Positions 29,018 to 34,893 of a stretch of 34,893 bases of DNA are shown here, piece by piece. The position numbers and the translations under genes are program-made. The stretch is from a virus. The notes below the pieces were generated by a model. The model did no database searches. It saw only the letters and a program-made list of their open reading frames with translations, and was not told the DNA's origin. Position 1 is the stretch's first letter. Each line of letters begins with the position of its first letter. Location of the stretch: positions 1 to 34,893 of the IMG/VR virus record IMGVR_UViG_3300031976_000208; one strand, given 5' to 3'.

Positions 29018-31028
29018 CGTAGAGAATACAGTCACAACTAGAGATGGTAAGTTACACCTTGACCCATTTGAAACAGAGAATGAGTTGATTATGGTTGGGT
29101 GTTTAACAGACACAAAAGAAGAATATCTGTTTAGAATGTCAACAGACACAGATGCACATCAGAAGATACAAGAGTTACTAGATGCTTGTACAATACTCAT
29201 TGGACATAACATAGTACACGACTTGATGTGGATATGGGAATGTGGTTTAACCTATACAGGTCCTGTGTTTGATACCATGTTAGGTGAGTATGTTTTACAA
29301 TGTGGTGTCAAGAAAGCATTGTCTCTTGAGGCATGTGCTGAAAGATATGAGTTAGCCACACAGAAACAAGACACCTTAAAAGAATACTTCAAGAAAGGTT
29401 TCTCTGTTGCTGACATACCACCTGAAGAATTGTCTGAATACTTATCTGCTGATTTACATGCAACACAGCAGTTGTCAGATGAAATATATAAAAAACTAAA
29501 TACTGTTGAATATAGCGAGTTGATGGATACAGTTATACTAACTAACAAGGTTGCTTTAACACTAGCAAACATATACCAAAAAGGTTTTGCAGTAGATTTA
29601 AATAAGCTTGAGGAAGTTAGAGTTGAGTTTGAGACAGAGAAACAAGACATAGAGAAACGTCTAAAGATTCAAGTTAAAAACTTAATGGGTGACACACCTA
29701 TCAACTTAAATAGTCCAGAGCAAATGTCTTGGGTTATATATAGTAGAAAACCTAAAGATAAAACTACTTGGACACATAACTTTGATTCATACATGAAAAC
29801 ATCTAACTATAAAGAAGTAGTTAGTGAGACATCAGACATAGTGTACAAAACTATGGCTGTAAAATGTAAAGATTGCTTTGGGTCAGGTTCAATGAGAAAG
29901 GTTAGAAAAGATGGAAATCCTTATGTTAAACAACCCAAGTGTAATACTTGCATTGGTACTGGCTACACTTTTAATAATAGCAACAAGATAGCAGGATTAA
30001 AGTTCTCTGCTCCATCAGCTAAATGGGTAAGTGCTAATGGTTTTAGTGTTAATAAAAAGTTTCTTGATATATTACACGATGGTGCTAAGAAATTAAATAT
30101 GTCAGAGGCAATGAGTTTCTTATCAGACTTACAGAGATTGTCTGCACTAGACACTTACTTGTCATCATTTGTACAAGGGATAAAGACATATGTAAAACCT
30201 GATGGTAAGCTACACGTAAGACTACTACAACATAGAACATCTACTGGTAGGTTTAGTGGTGCAGACCCTAACATGCAGAACATGCCTAGAGGTGGTACGT
30301 TTCCTGTGAAGAAAGTGTTTGTGTCACGTTGGGATAATGGAAAGATATTGGAGGCAGATTTTGCACAACTTGAGTTTAGAGCTGCGGCATATTTATCACA
30401 AGATAAAGTCGCTATTGAGGAGGTTGCGACTGGATTTGATGTTCATGCGTATACGTCTAAAGTTATCAGTGATGCTGGTCAACCAACGACTAGGCAAGAG
30501 GCTAAAGCACACACGTTTGCACCGTTATATGGTGCGACTGGGTTTGGTAGAAGTAAAGCAGAAGCTTCCTACTACGAGCACTTCACAGAAAAATATAAAG
30601 GAATCAAATCATGGCACACCAGATTGGCTAAAGAAGCTCTAGCTACAGGTAAGATAACTACACCATCAGGTAGACAGTTTGCTTTCCCGGATGTACAAAG
30701 ACTTATGTCAGGTAAGATATCTAACTTTACACAGATAAAGAATTATCCCGTGCAGTCATTCGCTACTGCTGATATAGTTCCTTTGATACTGATGTATATT
30801 GAGAAACAGTTAGAGCCTTATCAGTCTTGTGTAGTTAATAGTGTACACGACTCAATAGTAGTTGATGTACATCCAAGTGAAGAAAGACAAGTATTAGATG
30901 TGATTAAAACAACTAATGACAACATGATAACTTTAATAGAAAAAGAGTTTAAATTAGAGTTTAATGTACCATTATTATTAGAGGCAAAAATAGGTAATAA
31001 TTGGCTTGACACTAAAGATGTCGCATGA
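29001..31028 (+). CDS. Family A DNA polymerase with inserted DnaJ-like zinc finger
   Basis: 675 residues. Proofreading 3'-5' exonuclease: exo I LDVEN (Asp6, Glu8), exo II HNIVHD (Asn70, Asp74), exo III YLSAD (Tyr147, Asp151). Polymerase: motif A EADFAQLE (Asp453, Glu458), motif B RQEAKAHTFAPLYG (498-511), motif C VHDS (His616, Asp617). Between the exonuclease and the palm lies a two-repeat DnaJ-type zinc finger, CKDCFGSG (289-296) and CNTCIGTG (314-321). This insert is reported in HMO-2011-type phages. GGAG precedes the ATG. Confidence 0.93.
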   Translation: MKLTLDVENTVTTRDGKLHLDPFETENELIMVGCLTDTKEEYLFRMSTDTDAHQKIQELLDACTILIGHNIVHDLMWIWECGLTYTGPVFDTMLGEYVLQCGVKKALSLEACAERYELATQKQDTLKEYFKKGFSVADIPPEELSEYLSADLHATQQLSDEIYKKLNTVEYSELMDTVILTNKVALTLANIYQKGFAVDLNKLEEVRVEFETEKQDIEKRLKIQVKNLMGDTPINLNSPEQMSWVIYSRKPKDKTTWTHNFDSYMKTSNYKEVVSETSDIVYKTMAVKCKDCFGSGSMRKVRKDGNPYVKQPKCNTCIGTGYTFNNSNKIAGLKFSAPSAKWVSANGFSVNKKFLDILHDGAKKLNMSEAMSFLSDLQRLSALDTYLSSFVQGIKTYVKPDGKLHVRLLQHRTSTGRFSGADPNMQNMPRGGTFPVKKVFVSRWDNGKILEADFAQLEFRAAAYLSQDKVAIEEVATGFDVHAYTSKVISDAGQPTTRQEAKAHTFAPLYGATGFGRSKAEASYYEHFTEKYKGIKSWHTRLAKEALATGKITTPSGRQFAFPDVQRLMSGKISNFTQIKNYPVQSFATADIVPLILMYIEKQLEPYQSCVVNSVHDSIVVDVHPSEERQVLDVIKTTNDNMITLIEKEFKLEFNVPLLLEAKIGNNWLDTKDVA

Positions 31029-31063
31029 TATAACTAAGCACTCATTGAAAGGAGAAAAATTAA

Positions 31064-31987
31064 ATGAATGATTTAATAAATATAAATACGGATAGCTATG
31101 CAGATTTAGCTAAAGCTATGGGAATAGCTACAGAGGTTTCTGCAAAGCCAAAGAAGTCTGGTAATCTAAACAGACTAAGAATATGGCACTCACCTATGAT
31201 GGGTCAAACAGAAGTCAATGGTAAGATGGCTAATGTTGAAGTCATTGAGGGTGGTGCTTATAGATTAGAAGTAGTTGAAGAAAGTGGTTCTAAATATTAC
31301 TATGCTAAGAATGTTAGTATTCGCCCATTCATGCAAAGGTTCATGCTACGAAGATATATAGCAAACCTTAATGCAAAAGCAGGTGAACCAAAAGGTATGT
31401 TCCATAGAACTATTATGTCTGATAATCTAAACACTGATTTGAAAGATAATACTGGTAGATTTAATTGTGGCAAACCATCTGGTTACATAGAAGACTTCAA
31501 AGCTTTAGCACCAGACATGCAAGATTTAATCAGACAGATTAAACGTGTTCGTGTTATCTTTGGTGTGGTTACATTGGATGAGCCTACTAATGAAAAGGGT
31601 GAGGCTGTTCTATTAGGCGATGTTCCCTTTATATGGGAGATTGACAACAAGGATGCTTTCAAAACATTAGGCGATCAGTTTAATGAGTATGTTAAGAAAT
31701 CTAGATTGCCTATACAGCATCTAATACATCTTAATGGTACTAAAGCAAATCAGTTACCTAATGGAAGTAGTTTCTATACCCCTATTGCAGAAGTAGACTT
31801 TGGTGAAGCTTTTGATGTTACAGAAGAAGACCAAAAGTTATTTGGTGACTTTGTTGATTGGATAAAAAACTTCAATGATTACATCTGTAAAGAATGGGAA
31901 CAAAAGGTAGAGACTAGACAAAATCCTGTGTCTCCTGAAGAGATGGAAACTGTTGAGTCTTTCATTGACATTGATGGGAATAACTAA
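31064..31987 (+). CDS. Putative ssDNA-binding / replication protein
   Basis: 307 residues. Central region rich in aromatic and basic residues (SIRPFMQRFMLRRYIANLNA; FHRTIMSDNLNTDLKDNTGR), and a strongly acidic C-terminal tail (VESFIDIDGNN) like those of phage ssDNA-binding proteins. It sits between DNA polymerase and the exonuclease, the position of such proteins in T7-like phages. No fold is proven; the call is by position and tail. AAAGGAG precedes the ATG, and the stop overlaps the next ATG (TAATG). Confidence 0.55.
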   Translation: MNDLININTDSYADLAKAMGIATEVSAKPKKSGNLNRLRIWHSPMMGQTEVNGKMANVEVIEGGAYRLEVVEESGSKYYYAKNVSIRPFMQRFMLRRYIANLNAKAGEPKGMFHRTIMSDNLNTDLKDNTGRFNCGKPSGYIEDFKALAPDMQDLIRQIKRVRVIFGVVTLDEPTNEKGEAVLLGDVPFIWEIDNKDAFKTLGDQFNEYVKKSRLPIQHLIHLNGTKANQLPNGSSFYTPIAEVDFGEAFDVTEEDQKLFGDFVDWIKNFNDYICKEWEQKVETRQNPVSPEEMETVESFIDIDGNN

Positions 31988-32844
31988 TGAATCATGTCGC
32001 TGAACTCAAGTTGCATCAGTACATGACAGATGCAGTCAACGGTAAATCTACTATATCAGATGAGGTTATAGACCAAGTAGCAAATGATGTAAGAGATGCT
32101 TTGCAACGTCAGTTTAGTGGCAAGGTTAAAAGAAAAGACTTTAGGTTACGTATGTCAAACATAGGTAGACCTACATGTCAACTTTGGTATGAAAAGAATA
32201 AACCTGAAACTGCTTTACCTAAATCAAATAACTTTATGATGAACATGATGTTAGGAGATATAGTTGAGGCAGTCTTCAAGGGTTTATTAAAAGCCGCTAA
32301 AGTTGACTATCAAGACTCTGAGAATGTTATCTTAAAATTAAAAGATGATAATGTTTCCGGGTCTTATGATTTAGTTATTGACGGTGCAGTTGATGATGTT
32401 AAGTCAGCATCTGATTGGTCTTACAAAAATAAGTTTGAGTCCTATGACACATTAAGTAGTGGTGATGGATTTGGTTATGTAGGACAACTTGCAGGTTATG
32501 CAAAAGCTTCAGGTAAGAAGGTTGGTGGTTGGTGGGTTGTAAACAAAGCCAATGGTCACTTTAAGTACGTACCGGCAAATGGACTCAATCTAGATGATGA
32601 GATAAAAAAGATTGAGGATACAGTTGCCACTGTCAATACGAATAAGTTTGAGAGATGTTTTGAACCTGAGATTGAAACATTCAGAGGTAAAGCAACAGGT
32701 AATACTGTTTTAAATAGTAACTGTAAGTTTTGTGACTACAGATATGATTGTTGGAATCTAACTGATAAACCTGCCGTCATGTCAAAAGCACAAACACCTA
32801 AGATTGTTTCTTACATTAGCTTGGTGGATAATGTCTCCTCATAA
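31987..32844 (+). CDS. Cas4/RecB-like PD-(D/E)XK exonuclease
   Basis: 285 residues. Catalytic set: SGSYDLVI (Asp128), DDVK (Asp137, Lys139) and QLAGY (Gln167, Tyr171). Four Cys (64, then 246, 249 and 255 in CKFCDYRYDC) match the Fe-S cluster ligands of Cas4-like nucleases. It would degrade DNA ends, probably host DNA for nucleotides and recombination. It overlaps the preceding gene by one base and the endonuclease I gene by 14 nt. Length fits the family. Confidence 0.85.
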   Translation: MNHVAELKLHQYMTDAVNGKSTISDEVIDQVANDVRDALQRQFSGKVKRKDFRLRMSNIGRPTCQLWYEKNKPETALPKSNNFMMNMMLGDIVEAVFKGLLKAAKVDYQDSENVILKLKDDNVSGSYDLVIDGAVDDVKSASDWSYKNKFESYDTLSSGDGFGYVGQLAGYAKASGKKVGGWWVVNKANGHFKYVPANGLNLDDEIKKIEDTVATVNTNKFERCFEPEIETFRGKATGNTVLNSNCKFCDYRYDCWNLTDKPAVMSKAQTPKIVSYISLVDNVSS

Positions 32845-33283
32845 AGTAAGAAGAGAAGCACTGAAGTATGGGTACAGAAGTGGATTAGAACACTCTATAT
32901 CTTTATATCTAAAGAAGTTGAAACATACATTTATGTATGAGTCAATGAAGATAGAATGGGAAGATTTAACCTACCGTACCTATACTCCAGACTTCATATT
33001 AAACAATGGTATAATAATAGAAACTAAAGGAAGGTTCTTAGCTGCAGACAGAAAGAAACATCTCTGCATAAAGAAGCAACATCCTAAATTAGATATTAGA
33101 TTTGTCTTTACTAATAGCAGAAGTAAGCTTAGTAAAGGTGCTAAATCTAATTATGGGCAATGGTGCATTAAGCATGGTTTTAGGTATTATGACAGAATCA
33201 TACCTGAAGATTGGCTAAAAGAAAAAGGTAAAAATAAACACTTGAACTTTATTAAATTTTCAGGTACAAAGATAAGGAGATAA
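32831..33283 (+). CDS. Endonuclease I (Holliday-junction resolvase, T7 gp3-like)
   Basis: 150 residues from MSPHKVRREA (ATG at 32831), practically the T7 protein's 149. Catalytic candidates: Glu20 (SGLEH), Asp54 (YTPDF), Glu64 and Lys66 (IIIETKG), one residue off T7 Glu20/Asp55/Glu65/Lys67. It cuts four-way and other branched DNA, helping break down host DNA and clear recombination intermediates before packaging. Only GGTGG precedes the start, so coupling to the overlapping exonuclease gene is likely. Confidence 0.88.
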   Translation: MSPHKVRREALKYGYRSGLEHSISLYLKKLKHTFMYESMKIEWEDLTYRTYTPDFILNNGIIIETKGRFLAADRKKHLCIKKQHPKLDIRFVFTNSRSKLSKGAKSNYGQWCIKHGFRYYDRIIPEDWLKEKGKNKHLNFIKFSGTKIRR

Positions 33284-33287
33284 TATT

Positions 33288-33614
33288 ATGAATGATATAT
33301 TAGAAACAAGAAACCCTAACTCATGCTTTATAGAATTACTACCTAAGTGTGAGGGTAGTTATTGGACTGGCGAAGTGGAACTAAACATTATAGCATCACA
33401 GAAATCTAATCTAGATGAAGAGAGTAAACGTAGTTTATTACATCTAAGTCAGTTAGTTGCAGCATCAATGGCTTTGATGGAGAAAGACCCTAGCCTATAC
33501 ACTAGACTAGAGGATTTTGTTTCTGAGCCTGACGATGAAGTTAAACCTAAAGTAACAACATCTATTAAGGGTAATGTAGTATCCTTAAATTTTACTAGTG
33601 AAAAAAAACAATGA
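33288..33614 (+). CDS. Small protein of replication region (unknown)
   Basis: 108 residues: MNDILETRNPNSCFIELLPK, GSYWTGEVELNIIASQKSNL, then a helix (SKRSLLHLSQLVAASMALME) and an acidic C-terminal part. The ATG follows AAGGAGATAATATT. It overlaps the DUF3310 gene by 4 nt. The helix-rich fold and place suggest a helper of DNA metabolism; no domain recognised. Confidence 0.62.
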   Translation: MNDILETRNPNSCFIELLPKCEGSYWTGEVELNIIASQKSNLDEESKRSLLHLSQLVAASMALMEKDPSLYTRLEDFVSEPDDEVKPKVTTSIKGNVVSLNFTSEKKQ

Positions 33615-33931
33615 GACATATGGAGTACATGAGAATGATGGCAGATAAACTAAAAAACAAATCAGAAGAGGATCAAGTTAAATATTTAAGTGGTGTCACA
33701 AAAGATGTGCCATCTACAGATATGGTTAATAGTCCTCTACATTATAACAAAGCAGGCATTGAGACTATAGATGCTCTAGAGGCTATGTTAGTTGATGGTT
33801 TTGACTATTACTTGCAAGGTAATATAGTCAAATACCTATGGAGATTTAGATATAAGAATGGTGTAGAAGACCTCAAAAAAGCACAGTGGTATCTAAATAA
33901 ACTCATTGAGGTCTACGATGATAAAAGTTAA
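33611..33931 (+). CDS. DUF3310 domain protein
   Basis: 106 residues. Two-thirds through: MVNSPLHYNKAGIETIDALE, then YLQGNIVKYLWRFRYKNGVE and DLKKAQWYLNKLIE. The SPxHY...GNxxKYxxRxxxKxGxxDLxKAxxYL pattern is the DUF3310 signature, widespread in phages; function unproven, sometimes labelled nucleotide kinase without support. It neighbours nucleotide-metabolism genes. The N-terminal 35 residues are extra. Confidence 0.82.
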   Translation: MRHMEYMRMMADKLKNKSEEDQVKYLSGVTKDVPSTDMVNSPLHYNKAGIETIDALEAMLVDGFDYYLQGNIVKYLWRFRYKNGVEDLKKAQWYLNKLIEVYDDKS

Positions 33932-34085
33932 AATGTTTATGACTTTAGCTATAGACAAAGAAGAATATCCCATACCTGCGGATGGGAAAGTAGGAGAAGA
34001 ATTAGAAGAGTATATCAAAGATGTGATATATGATGTAGAAGGTGTAAAAATTAAAAGCTTAAAAACAATTACAGAGGAGACATAA
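33918..34085 (+). CDS. Small conserved protein before RNR
   Basis: 55 residues: MIKVKMFMTLAIDKEEYPIP, then ADGKVGEELEEYIKDVIYDV and EGVKIKSLKTITEET. I recall this xKMFMTLxIDxEEYPxPxDGxVGEELEExIxDxxYDxxGxKIKxLKTxTE type upstream of phage reductase genes. Overlaps DUF3310 by 14 nt, and its stop is adjacent to the next ATG. Function unknown. Confidence 0.72.
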   Translation: MIKVKMFMTLAIDKEEYPIPADGKVGEELEEYIKDVIYDVEGVKIKSLKTITEET

Positions 34086-34893
34086 ATGTTAAGAAATTAC
34101 CTACCCACAGATTACCAAAACTTCATAGCACTCTCTCGCTATGCAAGATGGAAAGATGACGAACAAAGGAGAGAGAACTGGGGAGAAACTGTAGACAGAT
34201 ACTTTGATTATATGCAATCTCATCTAGAGAATAATCACGGTTATATTGTTACTAAAGCTCTCAAGAATAAACTAACAGAGCAGATAATGAACTTAGGTGT
34301 TATGCCTAGCATGAGAGCCTTGATGACTTCAGGACCTGCATTAGACCGTTGCCATGTTGGTGGTTATAACTGTAGCTACATACCAGTAGATAGTCCACGT
34401 TCATTTGATGAATGTATGTACATACTTATGTGTGGAACAGGTGTTGGCTTCTCTGTTGAACGTGAGAATGTAGACAAGTTACCTATAGTCAATGAACACT
34501 TTGAGGACAGCACTACTATCATAAAAGTTGCAGACAGCAGACCCGGATGGGCAAAAGCTTTGAGAGAACTTATTGCTATGCTGTATGTAGGACAAGTACC
34601 AACTTGGGATACGTCAGAAGTAAGACCAGCAGGTGCTAGATTAAAAACATTTGGTGGTAGAGCATCAGGTCCTGCACCTCTTATAGAGTTGTTTCATTTC
34701 TGTATTCAGAAGTTCAAGGGTGCTAAAGGCAGACGATTGTTTCCTATTGAATGTCACGACTTGATGTGCAAGATAGGAGAAGTTGTAGTTGTTGGTGGTG
34801 TTAGACGTTCTGCTCTTATATCATTGTCTAACTTAGGTGATGACCAAATGAGACATGCTAAGTCAGGTCAATGGTGGGAGAATGAAGGACAGA
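34086..34893 (+). CDS. Class II (B12-dependent) ribonucleotide reductase, 5' part
   Basis: Opens MLRNYLPTDYQNFIALSRYA after GGAG (9 nt). Blocks CHVGGYNCSYIPVDSPRSFD, MYILMCGTGVGFSVERENV and VVVVGGVRRSALISLSNLGD match monomeric adenosylcobalamin-dependent reductases; the first carries the conserved early Cys (GGYNCS). The frame is open at the right edge after 269 codons, so the active-site Cys cluster and C-terminus lie outside. It turns ribonucleotides into deoxyribonucleotides for phage DNA synthesis, using host or imported B12. Confidence 0.88.
   Translation, partial: MLRNYLPTDYQNFIALSRYARWKDDEQRRENWGETVDRYFDYMQSHLENNHGYIVTKALKNKLTEQIMNLGVMPSMRALMTSGPALDRCHVGGYNCSYIPVDSPRSFDECMYILMCGTGVGFSVERENVDKLPIVNEHFEDSTTIIKVADSRPGWAKALRELIAMLYVGQVPTWDTSEVRPAGARLKTFGGRASGPAPLIELFHFCIQKFKGAKGRRLFPIECHDLMCKIGEVVVVGGVRRSALISLSNLGDDQMRHAKSGQWWENEGQ

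Noticed and set aside
29252-29650. Minus-strand 132-codon frame
   Set aside because: Antisense shadow of the polymerase exonuclease region; Ser/Leu-rich, no ribosome site.

Overview
This window is one contiguous piece of an AT-rich tailed-phage genome (Caudoviricetes, most likely a short-tailed marine podovirus). The terminase/portal/scaffold/coat order, the T7-like replication set (separate primase and DnaB-type helicase, endonuclease VII, family A DNA polymerase, Cas4-like exonuclease, endonuclease I) and a DnaJ-like zinc finger inside the DNA polymerase recall the HMO-2011 group of phages of marine Alphaproteobacteria. That placement rests on remembered family features, not a search. Two genes run off the window: a tail-adaptor-like gene at the left edge and a class II ribonucleotide reductase at the right edge.

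Layout. Positions 1-15723 are a leftward (minus-strand) late operon. In transcription order it starts with about fifteen small, mostly Lys/Arg-rich or membrane proteins, then a holin-like protein, a GH24 lysozyme, small and large terminase, portal, a large low-complexity virion-type protein, scaffold, major capsid, a decoration-like protein and the tail adaptor. A textbook sigma-70 promoter (TTGACA-17-TATAAT, 15836-15864) drives it, and a second sigma-70-like promoter (2619-2646) sits in the leader of the capsid gene. Three very small genes that are easy to miss lie in this arm: a Cys-rich metallothionein-like peptide with a GTG start (12895-12999), a DUF1289-like CxxxC...CxxC protein with no ordinary start codon (12129-12272), and a 48-residue membrane peptide before the holin.

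Positions 16444-34893 are a rightward (plus-strand) operon of tightly overlapping genes. Small unknown early proteins come first (16.4-21.3 kb), then a cytosine-C5 methyltransferase, a SleB/CwlJ-type cell-wall hydrolase, further small proteins, a tyrosine integrase with an altered active site, the replication/recombination block (26.6-33.3 kb), a DUF3310 protein and the reductase.

The most unusual part is the 720-bp divergent region (15724-16443) and the early genes after it. Five plus-strand sites fit TGGCA-N6-TTGC, the -24/-12 signature of sigma-54 promoters (16166, 16231, 16340, 17119, 19274). Three of these are interleaved with an array of near-perfect Fur-box-like palindromes (TGATAATnATTATCA type) and a 20-bp direct repeat. 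Six copies of a separate 15-bp palindrome centred on TCCTAAGTTAGGA are spread through 16.4-20.5 kb, two of them just downstream of sigma-54-like sites. The first early gene is bracketed by such a promoter and an intrinsic terminator, like a self-contained cassette. My inference is that the early arm uses sigma-54, possibly with metal-responsive control, and the late arm uses sigma-70. No RNA polymerase or recognisable transcription-factor gene is seen in the window.
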